From NCBI RefSeq assembly GCF_900538055.1, contig NZ_UZAC03000004.1, positions 1-64,000 of the forward strand: a stretch of 64,000 nt of DNA. Direction: 5' to 3'. The notes under the pieces were generated by a model. It worked only from the letters and a program-made list of their open reading frames with translations. It had not been told where the DNA came from and did no database searches. The translations under genes and the position numbers were made by a program. Numbering within the stretch: the first letter of the stretch is position 1; each line of letters starts with the position of its first letter. Origin of the DNA: Pasteuria penetrans (lineage in GTDB: Bacteria; Bacillota; Bacilli; Thermoactinomycetales; Thermoactinomycetaceae). Positions 17,966 through 27,570 of the stretch are shown here, in pieces.

Positions 17966-18766
17966 CTAGGGGGTTCCCCCCTTGTATGCAAGATAGATGA
18001 GTGCTGCCGCCGCTACATTGACAGCGATGCGTGGTTGCTGATGGACTGCATTTTCCTGTGAACGTTGTTCTAATTCCCTTTCGTCTAGGGACAGACGCGA
18101 GAGTTCACGCTGGGCTTTCTGGAATCGTTGCGTGGCTTTCGTAGCCCATGAATGATCTTCAGCTTCCAATTCCTGGAGAACTTTTTCTTCCAGACAACCG
18201 ATTGCTTTTTCCAGACTCATAGGGATAGGATGATGGGGCATCATTTTCGGATCATCCAGGGTATGGAGGGAGCGTTTCTGCCATAGGGAATAGGCATTGC
18301 GGATCATTTGTCCGTCCGTGAGCGAAATAGCCCAGTGGGTTATACGACTTTGTTTTCGATCACATTGATATATGATATGGAAAAATACAAAAAACCATGG
18401 TTTATATAGGTCAGGGTGGATGGTTTCCTCCCGTAGATGGGCAAATCTTCCGTTTTGTAGGGCACTATGCAATAAATTCCCCCATCCTTGTGTGCCGGGA
18501 CGGAAAACCGTTTGCACCGGAACTGATGATGAGGGTGGTTGGAGATGGAGCGTACGGGTGACTGAAGAAGGGGGGGGACTGCCCTGAGACTGGATCCATT
18601 GGAGTGAAGGTCTTGGGAAGAGGTCCGTGTCGATGGAGGAGGGGAGATCCACCTGGATTTCGTTTTCTGTCTTGGACAGGATGGTGGCTCCATAGGCTCT
18701 GAGATAACGTTGTATGAATTCCCGATGGACTAATTTTCCGTGGTTTTTTGCAACAAATGATTCTAT
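17966..18766 (-). CDS. yqhG: YqhG-family protein of unknown function
   Basis: The C-terminal two thirds match the YqhG family: FHIIYQCDRKQS, a DGQMI segment, a linker, DHSWATKATQRF and a final NVAAAALIYL strand. In B. subtilis yqhG follows the SNF2-type helicase gene yqhH, as here. The frame is open and family-like (REFIQRYLRAYGATIL) well upstream of the first GTG (18652), yet it has no ATG, GTG or TTG there. An ATA at 18766 overlaps the yqhH stop (ATAG), follows GGGAAGGGGATGG, and gives 266 residues, close to the usual length. I propose it as a non-canonical, coupled start; the alternative is a short product from 18652. No function is known. Confidence 0.65.
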   Translation of the reverse strand: MESFVAKNHGKLVHREFIQRYLRAYGATILSKTENEIQVDLPSSIDTDLFPRPSLQWIQSQGSPPPSSVTRTLHLQPPSSSVPVQTVFRPGTQGWGNLLHSALQNGRFAHLREETIHPDLYKPWFFVFFHIIYQCDRKQSRITHWAISLTDGQMIRNAYSLWQKRSLHTLDDPKMMPHHPIPMSLEKAIGCLEEKVLQELEAEDHSWATKATQRFQKAQRELSRLSLDERELEQRSQENAVHQQPRIAVNVAAAALIYLAYKGGTP

Positions 18767-20469
18767 TGTATATCCATCCCCTTCCCTGAATATTGGTGTG
18801 TTCCCTCTATTTTATGGGCATATTTTAATTTTTTTGTAATGTTTTGTTCCTGTAACCATTGTGCCATGGCCTGATGAAAAGCCTGTGGTTCTTGGTGGGC
18901 AACCAAGCAATGGAGTAGTTGTTGTTCCCATTTCTTTTCTCCCCCCTTTGCTTGTAGTAGGGTGGGTATGGACCCGAATAGAGTTTCAAACAAACCTATC
19001 TTTTTTTCTAATAATTCCCAGATGTGATTTTCTACTGTGTCTTGGGCCAGTAAGTGATAAACATGTACATCTCTTTGTTGTCCTATACGGTGTAGACGGC
19101 CGATCCGTTGTTCCAAACGCATGGGATTCCATGGTAGATCGAAGTTGATGATATGGCAACAAAATTGTAGGTTGATTCCCTCTCCACCGGCTTCTGTTGC
19201 CACCAGTACTTGTACTTTTTTTTCAAATATTTCCATCATCCAGTCCTTTTTGTTTCGGCTGAATGTACCCCGGAAACCCACAGCGGGAATTTTTTCTGTT
19301 TGTAGCTGGCGCAAGAGCATAGCTTGCGTGGCGTAAAACGTTGTAAATATCACCACCTTCTCAGGAACCAAGCCTCGGATCAGTTGTATGGCATGGTCTG
19401 CTTTACTGCAGTGACTAACGTTGCGTAGCAGTGTGAGTAGGGAGAGGGCTTCGGGATGATCGGGTTCCCGTTTTAGATATCGGGTGAGTCCCAGGAGAGT
19501 GGCATCACGACCACTGCATATTTCCTTCTGCAACATAATGAGCTGTAATAGGGGGATTTTTTGTTGGTGGTAGTGATCACAAACGAACTGAGTAACAGCA
19601 TCATAGAGGGTTCTTTCCATTTTTGTAAGGGAAATAGGAATGCAATACACCTTCCTTTGTATTTGCGGCAGGTATCTTTGTACTTGCGTACGCTGCGTGC
19701 GCACGAGCATTCGGGAGATTTCCTCTTTGAGTTCAGGGACATGGTCTATTTCGTTCTGTTTGCATGCATGGTGCTTCGAAAATTCCTTAATGGATCCCAG
19801 GCGACCGGGATAAAGAAGCCGTGCTAAGTTGTACAGTTCTTCCAATCGATTCTGTAGGGGGGTGGCTGTCAATAGCAGGCAATAGATCTTAGCCATCCGG
19901 TTTACGAAAAGCCAGTTCTGACTGCGTGGGTTCTTTAGTTTATGGGCCTCATCCACGATCAATAGATCGTACTTTTGGGATAGAATGATTTCTCTATGAG
20001 GGGGACGTTTGGCGGTATCGAGGGAGGCTACTAGTAGGGATTCTGTTTCCCACATCCAGTTTTTTTTCTGTGCACGGGCAGGTAATTGGAACCGGTTTGT
20101 CAACTCCTTCACCCACTGCAAGACTAGGGAGGATGGGGTGAGGATGAGGGCCCTTTTTACTTGATTGCGCAACCAATATTCCTTTAGAATGAGGCCCGCC
20201 TCAATAGTTTTTCCCAACCCTACTTCATCTGCTAGGATTGCCCGGCCATGCAGCTCATGGATTACCTTACGAGCAACCGCGATTTGGTGAGGTAACGGTT
20301 GGAGCGAAGGTAATTCCGCGGGTGCCTGTAATTCATCAAAGGGGGGTAGGCAGTTGTATTTTGCTGCCTCAATGGCCAGGGACCATTGTTCATAGGAGAC
20401 AGGTTTCTCACGGGCTTTCCGGAAAAATGATAGCCAGGTACGTTCAAAAAAAACAGGGCAAGGGAGCAT
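18763..20469 (-). CDS. yqhH: SNF2-family DEAD/DEAH-box helicase (YqhH type)
   Basis: ATP-dependent SNF2-type DNA translocase of 568 residues. Motif I ADEVGLGKTIEAG lies near residue 80, the DEAH box in LLIVDEAHKLKNP near 175, and motif III LLTATPLQNR near 205. The C-terminal RecA fold follows, with VVIFTTFYATQ, ATEAGGEGINLQF and QRIGRLHRIGQ (motif VI). ATG 20469 is preceded by GGAGG 10 bp upstream; this GGAGG is part of the palindrome GGAGGTAGCCTCC, which could fold over the ribosome site. The cellular role is unknown. It is the first gene of a two-gene unit with yqhG. Confidence 0.85.
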   Translation of the reverse strand: MLPCPVFFERTWLSFFRKAREKPVSYEQWSLAIEAAKYNCLPPFDELQAPAELPSLQPLPHQIAVARKVIHELHGRAILADEVGLGKTIEAGLILKEYWLRNQVKRALILTPSSLVLQWVKELTNRFQLPARAQKKNWMWETESLLVASLDTAKRPPHREIILSQKYDLLIVDEAHKLKNPRSQNWLFVNRMAKIYCLLLTATPLQNRLEELYNLARLLYPGRLGSIKEFSKHHACKQNEIDHVPELKEEISRMLVRTQRTQVQRYLPQIQRKVYCIPISLTKMERTLYDAVTQFVCDHYHQQKIPLLQLIMLQKEICSGRDATLLGLTRYLKREPDHPEALSLLTLLRNVSHCSKADHAIQLIRGLVPEKVVIFTTFYATQAMLLRQLQTEKIPAVGFRGTFSRNKKDWMMEIFEKKVQVLVATEAGGEGINLQFCCHIINFDLPWNPMRLEQRIGRLHRIGQQRDVHVYHLLAQDTVENHIWELLEKKIGLFETLFGSIPTLLQAKGGEKKWEQQLLHCLVAHQEPQAFHQAMAQWLQEQNITKKLKYAHKIEGTHQYSGKGMDIQ

Positions 20470-20950
20470 GGGGAGGCTACCTCCATGATTTGTTATTGGG
20501 GGGTCTCGTCCCCTATGATAGGATCATGGTTTGTGTGCGGGAAACAGGTTGTCTGTACATGTTTGTTATGGGCGGCTTCGGTATATGGTTTATTTTCCTG
20601 GTAGCGTAAGCGAGGATTGCCTATCCCTTTCCCTGGAGCCGCCCAGGTTGTTATTGTATGCAAAGAGGGCGGTGCTATCGATGGTCCTATTGATTTGGAA
20701 AGTACCAACCATGAGGTTGGGTTCATGTTGCGGATGTAAGCCCATAGCATTGGGAAATTCCTGCAGGAGGATCGTTGAAGTTCCTGAATTCCTTTGCATG
20801 GGTTCACAATGAATCTTAGTGGGGAAGGGCTGGACCTGATTCATCCAATTACGGGGTGAAGGTGTTGTGCTTCGGTCTGAAATGGCCTTCGCAGGGTGTT
20901 TTTTTTTACCCCTTGGGGGGTTCATTTCTAAATGGGGGAGGTGAAGAGAA
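20470..20950. other. Spacer between divergent yqhH and lipM
   Basis: In B. subtilis glycine-cleavage genes lie in this neighbourhood. Here the 480 bp hold only overlapping shadow frames, and I see no homology to GcvT or GcvP. Confidence 0.55.
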
Positions 20951-21889
20951 ATGGAGGATGAAAGGGGAAGGGAACTCATCAGCGAACCTGGGGGGGTGGA
21001 TTCCCCCTGGCGTTTGTTAGCCTACGAGATTGGGGATGCGGCTTATCATATGGCTGTGGATGAAGCCCTATTGGGATCGATGCATAGCCACCACGGGCCA
21101 CCTACCCTGCGTTTTTACGGATGGAAGCGGCCAACGTTATCCCTGGGACGTTTTCAGGACATGGTGGGAGGACAACGGGCAGGGGAAGTAGAGCGAAATG
21201 TTTTACTTGGGTCAGTGGATATGGTTCGACGTCCTACGGGGGGACGGGCTGTTTGGCACGGTGAAGAGCTTACCTATTCCCTTGTTCTTTCCCGTTATCA
21301 TCCCGGTTTACCTACTTCAGTAGCCGGGTTGACACGTTTTTTGGCTACTGGTTTGGCCGTTGGTTTGGCAAAAATGGGTGTGTGGGTGGATGTATCAGCG
21401 GCTCGTTCTACCACAATGGGGGGAAGGGCGGCTGCTTGTTTTTCTATGATAGCCTCCGGTTCCCTGGTGATTGGTGGGCGAAAGTTAGGGGGTAACGCTC
21501 AGATTTGTTCTCGTGGGATTGTCCTACAACACGGTTCTCTTCGTTTGCGTCATTTGCGGCTAACAGATCATGGGCGGTTGGGGGGGGTGCGAAAAACCCA
21601 TCCTTGGTATCGGCTAGCACAGCAACAGATGATCGCATCGGTGCCGTTGTCGGATCTGTTGTCCCCATTGCCTTGTGTTTCCGTTCTCTGTAGTTCCCTG
21701 GCAGATGGTCTTTCTACACTATTGGGTGTGAAATGGCATAAAGGTTTCCTAACTTCTTGGGAGAGAGGGATGGTTGCGCGTCTGCAGTCTAGCGTATATA
21801 GTTCCCCAACTTGGACATGGAACCGTAGGCGATATGAACCCTTTCCTTGCGGATATGAACGTTGTTGGTCCGGTCTGTCCAAGGTGTAG
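20951..21889 (+). CDS. lipM: Octanoyl-[carrier protein]:GcvH octanoyltransferase LipM
   Basis: Transfers octanoate from acyl carrier protein to GcvH for lipoic acid synthesis. The 312-residue product has the biotin/lipoate ligase fold blocks MAVDEALL, PTLRFYGWKRPTLSLGRFQ, RRPTGGRAVWHGEELTYSLV and the GGRKLGGNAQ lysine loop near residue 180. A Cys in AACFSM occupies the place of the catalytic Cys of B. subtilis LipM rather than the LplA arrangement. It is ~35 residues longer than the B. subtilis protein, mostly an N-terminal extension. ATG 20951 follows GGGGGAGG. The nearby yqhGH pair matches B. subtilis order, supporting LipM over other lipoate ligases. Confidence 0.85.
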   Translation: MEDERGRELISEPGGVDSPWRLLAYEIGDAAYHMAVDEALLGSMHSHHGPPTLRFYGWKRPTLSLGRFQDMVGGQRAGEVERNVLLGSVDMVRRPTGGRAVWHGEELTYSLVLSRYHPGLPTSVAGLTRFLATGLAVGLAKMGVWVDVSAARSTTMGGRAAACFSMIASGSLVIGGRKLGGNAQICSRGIVLQHGSLRLRHLRLTDHGRLGGVRKTHPWYRLAQQQMIASVPLSDLLSPLPCVSVLCSSLADGLSTLLGVKWHKGFLTSWERGMVARLQSSVYSSPTWTWNRRRYEPFPCGYERCWSGLSKV

Positions 21890-22049
21890 TGTAGTAGGGT
21901 GGGTTTGTTGGTAAAGTTGCAGAAACCCATTAAAGGCATTTTCGGTTCGTGGGTATGGGGATGTATGGAAACAGCAATGGGGATCCGTGGGACCAATATA
22001 TTTGCGTTTCGCCCATTTTCCTCAATCTGCAATCTGCTCCGGCGCCCGC

Positions 22050-22230
22050 CCGAATGGGGCAGCATCCCGTTGGGGGTGTGAATTTCTGAACAGGGTTTTT
22101 GGGGGAGGATTTCCCCCCATTTGAGGTGCTTCCCCCATGGACTACTATATAAAATAAATTTACTATATTAAAATATAAAACATATATTTCGGTTTTCTAG
22201 CTCTTCCCCCCTTTTTTACCTATGTCACTA
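22050..22230 (+). repeat. Interspersed repeat (family F+E), fullest copy
   Basis: The segment runs from GGGCAGCATCCCGTTGGGGG through GAATTTCTGAACAGGG, a GGGGGA/TTCCCCC inverted repeat, an AT-rich block and TATATTTCGGTTTTCTAGC to a C-rich run. Partial counterparts occur at 8640-8790, 11855-11935 and 12785-12900. Confidence 0.6.
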
Positions 22231-22234
22231 TAGT

Positions 22235-22320
22235 GAGGGTGGCTAACAAAAGGGGTATACATTTTTATTTAAATAAAGTTTATATAGTATTTTATTATAT
22301 CATTCTATTTTTATTCATAG
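22235..22320 (+). repeat. Interspersed AT-rich repeat (family D), copy 2
   Basis: GAGGGTGGCTAACAAAAGG and the following AT-rich stretch match 495-590. Confidence 0.6.
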
Positions 22321-22599
22321 TGATGGGACCGTGTAATTTCTTGTGGGGAATGCCCTATCTATGAATCTAGTCTCACCTTTTCGTAAAGCAATTGAGTAAC
22401 ATAATAACATTTTGTTATGACACTGTTCCTGTTTTTGTATCCCAGGGGTATTTATCTTATATTTATAAAGGTTCCTTTGATCACTAATTTATTGTAAATT
22501 CAGAAAATAATGGGTTGGACAGGACTCTACCACTGCGGGATTCAGGGGTGTAATAGATATTGAGATGGAGCGGATACCCAGTCTGATGCTGGAAGAATC

Positions 22600-23245
22600 G
22601 GCTCTTGGCCAAACTTCGGACCCGGAATATCCTTGGGCGGTTTTTTCCTAATTCTGGATTGCAAGGATGAATTAGATGGGGCCCACTCTTCCCCATAATT
22701 AGTTTGTTTATTCAGTTTATTGTACACGAGCCCATGCCGAAGAGCATTTGTCTCTATTAATTTATAAAATAAATAGAAACAAAAGTATGTTCTTTTTTCT
22801 ATTATGTATCCAAAATTATTGATTGAATGCATTTTTATTTTATTTTATGTGCATTAAACACTATATTAATCTTATGAAACATTCCGGAAATTTACCCCCT
22901 GATTGTTTTTCAGGTGGCTATTGCGACATACGATAGCAAGGTTCTCATAGTTCCTCCAAATCCGAACCCCAAAACGTTGGCGAAAGTCAAGCTTGGTGGC
23001 ACAGTTCTTTCCCTGATAGAGGGTGAGTTGCCAATTATTATAACATATAAAACTTAAATTTTATAAAAACAATGTATATGTACTACTGTGTTCCCACAAG
23101 AATACCTTGGAATACAGTGGGGGAGAATCCAAATCTGGGTAGATGTAAACACAGAAACCTACCACGATACATTTGATCTATCGAACCATGGTTCAGCCCC
23201 CACTCCTAAGACTGAACCCCCAGGTCCGAAGTTTGGCCAAGAGCC
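22600..23245. mobile_element. Internally deleted (MITE-like) copy of the ISL3-type element
   Basis: Both ends match the complete IS at 49338-51458: GGCTCTTGGCCAAACTTCGG at 22600 and its inverted counterpart ending GGCCAAGAGCC at 23245. The two arms are nearly identical to the IS arms (~400 and ~240 bp), but almost the whole transposase gene is missing. The deletion joins two TTCCCT words that flank the missing 1480 bp in the complete copy (49742-49747 and 51222-51227), consistent with loss between short direct repeats. No matching target-site duplication is visible. It could be mobilised by the complete copy's transposase. Confidence 0.85.
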
Positions 23246-23254
23246 GGAATTATC

Positions 23255-23370
23255 ACTGGTGCTGGTGCTGGTGCTGTTAACAAGGTTCACAATTGTTTCT
23301 TGAGGTTCCAATAAAAATGGGAAATGATCCTTTGCGGATTCATAAAAATAATTATATATACTTTTAAGAA
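23255..23370 (+). repeat. Interspersed repeat (family B), copy 2
   Basis: It begins at a short CTGGTG hexamer tandem array and continues TTAACAAGGTTCACAATTG into an AT-rich stretch matching 1935-2055. It directly abuts the deleted IS copy. The following ~215 bp to 23585 hold no recognised gene. Confidence 0.6.
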
Positions 23371-23585
23371 ATAATATTATCCATAGCAGTTCGGTTTTCG
23401 AATTACGGCTGGGCCATCGATATTTATAATAATATTCTGAAATATATACACAAAACAAGATGTGACCCCTTCCTCCCATACACATTCGAAACAACTTTTA
23501 TGTTTCACCTGAAAATTACTGCTAAAGAAACTTGAGGACCATCTGTTATTTCTATACAATCCTCTTTATATCATAAAAAAGGAGG

Positions 23586-25008
23586 TTGATAACAGATGGT
23601 CTCAAAGCATTGTACCATGGAACAATCGAATTTGGAAAAGGTAGAGGAATGGATGGAATGCTTTGCGGATCAGTGGCACTGGTGTTCCACCAATTTACCC
23701 TAACCATGGAGTTCGTTAAAGAGACCTTCGGGTGGACCGACAGGGAATTGATCGAACGTCTCCCACGGGAGGGACTATTTTTTGAAGCTCTGGGGGGGAA
23801 GAAAGGAAAGCCCCTTATAGGTAGAAGGACATTATATGATGGCAGGAAACGGTTGTTGGCATACGAGGAGAAAGCAAGATGCAATGGTACACAGGGTTCC
23901 TTTCAGAACTTCACCACCTTTTCAAAGTCAATAGTAGGTATGATATCCACCTGCCGTAGAATGGATAGCACACTAATCAACAGCAACATAAGGAAAGTAA
24001 CCCATAATGAAATGATTTATCTGGTGGCAAAAAATGTGGTTTGTATCTCGGCTGAACTTCAGATTCCCCTCCCCGCGGAGTGGGGGGTCTTTTTGGAAAA
24101 GGGATGCAAACAAACAGACATCGATTGTCAGCAATCATAGGACTGCGGAGCTAGTTGGAGTTTGCTTGGCTATAAGGAACTACGCCTCTGAATATGACGA
24201 AATCAGATCAACCAAGGAGTATGCATTGCTAGAAAGGATGATCTGGGAACAGACGGAGGAGGATGAACAAGGAAATCTCAGGATGCTCCCCAAGGTGCGT
24301 TCTGGTAGTCTACAAAGCCCTTATGATCCTGATGCTCAGTACAGGAAGAAGAACAAACAGGAATGTTGGGGATATTCCGGCCAGATCGTAGAGGATCGTG
24401 ATGGAGAGAAGGGAATAAGCCTGATTTCCTTCTTTGATCTGAGAGGTTCCCTGCATCCAGATACGACCTTTGCGAAGGAGTACATAGAAACATGGGTTTC
24501 CCATGTTGGAATGCAGTCGTGTGCCGATGGAGGGTACTACAGCCATGAGATCAGCGAGCTGGCCCAATCAAAGGGTATTTCCCTATGTTTCACCAATATG
24601 ACGGGCCAAAGGGAGAACCCCAATCAATTGAGGGCAAGCACGTTTGTGCGAGACAAAAGAACAAAGGAAATTACACGATGCGCGGCAAACAAGGAACCCG
24701 AGAACAGCCGGTACAAACCAGGGGGAAAACCAGGGAGCGGGACCAGTGTGGCTTATTTCAATAGGGAGGATTGCAAGAAGTGCCCCTTTGCGGATCAGTG
24801 CGTTGGCAAACCCAACAAAACGGGGGGAAGAACCGTAAGATTGACCGACCGAACGTACTCAGCGGCAGAGCAAAGGGATCAATCCGTTCTCCATATGCTA
24901 CTCCATAATACTGCCTGCCTGATTCATGCAATAATTTCATATCCTAAAGCCTCTGTTCATCCACCCGCTATAAACAGCGGAGACCCTACCAGACTGGTAC
25001 CTGGATAG
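23586..25008 (+). pseudogene. IS1182-type transposase, frameshifted
   Basis: Two overlapping frames together make one DDE transposase. The first (23586-24140, TTG start after AAGGAGG) holds WTDRELIERL near residue 50 and the RMDSTLINSNIRK motif with the first catalytic Asp. The second (to 25008) holds SPYDPDAQYRKKNK, the CADGGYYS region with the second Asp, and a C-terminal zinc-binding-like DCKKCPFADQC. The frame switch falls somewhere in ~24060-24140. IS1182-type transposases are normally a single frame, so this is probably inactive, although programmed frameshifting cannot be excluded. Terminal repeats were not identified. The 3' end sequence (from CCAGACTGGTACC) recurs in the downstream tandem units. 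Confidence 0.7.
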
Positions 25009-25515
25009 GCAGAAATCCTTATGAAACAATTTTCACATTGGCCCCACGGGGAACCTGCTTTTGGGGTTTTCTATTACACCAAGAGACCTACCATCTGGTC
25101 CAACACGATTGGGGGGAATGGGCACAGGATTGTAGCCTACTCAAACGAAAAGACCTATGGAGATTCTTCAGAGATGGATGGGTCTTATTTCCTCTATAAA
25201 AGGGATCGCTTGTAAGTCGCTAGGACGAAAGATACTCGGTAGGATGGAGGATGCACAGGTGAGAACGGGCAAAGAAATTGGCTTACAATTGATCCCAGGT
25301 CGTCCGTCATCTTCAGAAAAAGGGGTTGATCGTGGGTTGGATCAGACGATATTCGGAAAGGAACCCGAACAAACACAACAGAAAGGGGCACGAAGAATGC
25401 AATACCAGACTGGTACCCAAATAGGCAGAATCCTTACGAAACAATCTTTACGTCGACCCTTATGTCGGCCCTTATGTGGAACCTGTTTTTGGGTTTTTCT
25501 ATTACACCAAGGGAT

Positions 25516-25812
25516 CTAACATCTGTACCAACACGATTGGGGGGGTGTATGACATGTATGTCTGCTAACCTTCTTAATACTCCTTTTTTTCTTCGTAGGG
25601 CATTTGGCCTCGTATTTTTTATTCATACAACTCGCATAGCATTGCGCTTCGTAGTTTTTCTTCATACAAGTAGCATACTGTGCAGCGCAATCAACGTTTT
25701 TCCCCGTACAAGCAGCCGACACGTCAGTTAAGCCCAGAAAGAGTCCCCCTAATAGAAAAAGAAAACAAGCTATGTTTTTGAGGTCAAACCCTCTATACTT
25801 AGGAAATTTCAT
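25516..25812 (-). CDS. Small secreted cysteine-rich protein, copy 1
   Basis: The 98-residue product has a clear signal peptide: basic KFPKYRGFDLK, hydrophobic IACFLFLLGGLFLGL and a likely cut after DVSA. The predicted mature ~65 residues carry nine Cys. Two degenerate internal repeats share a CM-K/N-K-x-YEA-x-C pattern (CMKKNYEAQC and CMNKKYEAKC). A Lys/Arg-rich stretch KKKRSIKK precedes a C-terminal cluster ending CHTPPQSCWYRC. Disulfide-rich and basic, it could be a surface, coat, antimicrobial or host-interaction protein; I do not recognise a family. ATG 25812 was chosen because it is shared by all three copies, with AGAGGAG upstream. A GTG nine bases earlier is possible in copies 1 and 2. 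Confidence 0.75.
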   Translation of the reverse strand: MKFPKYRGFDLKNIACFLFLLGGLFLGLTDVSAACTGKNVDCAAQYATCMKKNYEAQCYASCMNKKYEAKCPTKKKRSIKKVSRHTCHTPPQSCWYRC

Positions 25813-26366
25813 AAACTGCACATCTCCTCTCTTGTTGCACCATATTCACTCCAAAAATACAAACCCGATTCCCTGAAAATAGGATCAAAACTGGTTCAGG
25901 AAGGGAGAGGATGGAAAGACCAATCAGTGCCCTGGTGGCAAGACCCTCGACCAACCTCATGTACCACTAACTCGGGGGGAATGGGCACGGGATTGTAGCC
26001 CACTCAAACGAAAAGACCTATGGAGATTCTTCAGAAATGGATGGGTCTTATTTCCTCTATAAAAGGGATCGCTTGTAAGTCGCTAGGACGAAAGATACTC
26101 GGTAGGATGGAGGATGCACAGGTGAGAACGGGCAAAGAAATTGGCTTACAATTGATCCCAGGTCGTCCGTCATCTTCAGAAAGAGGGGTCGATCGCGGGT
26201 TGGATCAGACGATATTCGGAAAGGAACCCGAACAAACACAACAGAAAGGGGCACGAAGAATGCAATACCAGACTGGTACCCGAATAGGCAGAATCCTTAC
26301 GAAACAATCTTTACGTCGCCCCTTATGTGGAACCTGTTTTTGGGGTTTTCTATTACACCAAGGGAT

Positions 26367-26663
26367 CTAACATCTGGACCAACACGATTGGGGGGGTGTA
26401 TGACATGTACGTCTGCTAACTTTCTTAATACTCCTCTTTTTCTTCGCAGGGCATTTGGCCTCGTATTTTTTATTCATACAACTCGCATAGCATTGCGCTT
26501 CGTAGTTTTTCTTCATACAAGTAGCATACTGTGCAGCGCAATCAACGTTTCTCCCCGTACAAGCAGCCGACACGTCAGTTAAGCCCAGAAAGAGTCCCCC
26601 TAATAGAAAAAGAAAACAAGCTATGTTTTTGAGGTCAAACCCTCTATACTTAGGAAATTTCAT
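26367..26663 (-). CDS. Small secreted cysteine-rich protein, copy 2
   Basis: It is 98 residues and differs from copy 1 at only a few positions (for example Lys to Arg after the first mature Cys, Thr to Ala in the CPTKKK stretch, Trp-Tyr to Trp-Ser near the end). All nine mature cysteines and the signal peptide are kept. The 5' flank with AGAGGAG and ~150 bp beyond are shared with copy 1, so both are likely expressed alike. Confidence 0.75.
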   Translation of the reverse strand: MKFPKYRGFDLKNIACFLFLLGGLFLGLTDVSAACTGRNVDCAAQYATCMKKNYEAQCYASCMNKKYEAKCPAKKKRSIKKVSRRTCHTPPQSCWSRC

Positions 26664-27217
26664 AAACTGCACATCTCCTCTCTTGTTGCACCATATTCAC
26701 TCCAAAAATACAAACCCGATTCCCTGAAAATAGGATCAAAACTGGTTCAGGAAGGGAGAGGATGGAAAGACCAATCAGTGCCCTGGTGGCAAGACCCTCG
26801 ACCAACCTCATGTACCACTAACTCGGGGGGAATGGGCACGGGATTGTAGCCCACTCAAACGAAAAGACCTATGGAGATTCTTCAGAAATGGATGGGTCTT
26901 ATTTCCTCTATAAAAGGGATCGCTTGTAAGTCGCTAGGACGAAAGATACTCGGTAGGATGGAGTATGCACAGGTGAGAACGGGCAAAGAAATTGGCTTAC
27001 AATTGATCCCAGGTCGTCCGTCATCTTCAGAAAGAGGGGTTGATCGCGGGTTGGATCAGACGATATTCGGACAGGAACCCGAACAAACACAACAGAAAGG
27101 GGCACGAAGAATGCAATACCAGACTGGTACCCAAATAGGCAGAATCCTTACGAAACAATCTTTACGTCGACCCTTATGTGGAACCTGTTTTTGGGTTTTT
27201 CTATTACACCAAGGGAT

Positions 27218-27514
27218 CTAACATCTGGACCAACACGGTTGGGGGGGTGTATGACATGTACGTCTGCTAACCTTCTTAATACTCCTTTTTTTCTTCGCAG
27301 GGCATTTGGCCTCGTATTTTTTATTCATACAACTCGCATAGCATTGCGCTTCGTAGTTTTTCTTCATACAAGTGGCATACTGTGCAGCGCAATCAACGTT
27401 TCTCCCCGTACAAGCAGCCGACACGTCAGTTAAGCCCAGAAAGAGCCCCCCTAATAGAAAAAGAAAACAAGCTATGTTTTTGAGGTCAAACCCTCTATAC
27501 TTAGGAAATTTCAT
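27218..27514 (-). CDS. Small secreted cysteine-rich protein, copy 3
   Basis: It is again 98 residues with all nine mature cysteines and an identical signal peptide; the C-terminal PPQSC of the others reads PPQPC. Its upstream flank differs: the ribosome site is AAAGGGG and the shared promoter-proximal sequence ends within ~20 bp of the start codon. This supports the common ATG as the real start and suggests that expression of this copy may differ. Confidence 0.75.
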   Translation of the reverse strand: MKFPKYRGFDLKNIACFLFLLGGLFLGLTDVSAACTGRNVDCAAQYATCMKKNYEAQCYASCMNKKYEAKCPAKKKRSIKKVSRRTCHTPPQPCWSRC

Positions 27515-27570
27515 AAACTGCAATCCCCTTTCTTTTTGTACCATCTCCAAAATACAAACCCGACTCTCTG

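Larger units (their letters stand above)
24985..27570. repeat. Three tandem ~851-bp units carrying a small secreted-protein gene
   Basis: After a partial unit (24985-25110) overlapping the transposase end, near-identical units begin at about 25111, 25974 and 26825. The first unit is 12 bp longer because of a CCCTTATGTCGG duplication near 25460; otherwise the period is 851. Each unit has a ~420-bp segment with a 116-120-codon plus-strand open frame and the IS-end-like CCAGACTGGTACC. A minus-strand gene for a cysteine-rich protein follows. The last unit diverges just upstream of the third gene. Confidence 0.9.

Noticed and set aside
23586-25008. Programmed frameshift in the IS1182-type transposase
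   Set aside because: No classical slippery heptamer with downstream structure stood out in the overlap, and this family is normally single-frame. It is treated as a mutation.
25157-25519. Plus-strand open frame of 116-120 codons present in each 851-bp unit (25157, 26020, 26871)
   Set aside because: Differences between copies are a mix of silent and amino-acid-changing ones, there is no ribosome site, and composition is unlike the other proteins. It is probably a by-product of the duplicated spacer.
24985-27570. CRISPR array
   Set aside because: The tandem units are 851 bp long with coding content. No short direct repeats with unique spacers of similar length, and no cas genes, were seen in the window.
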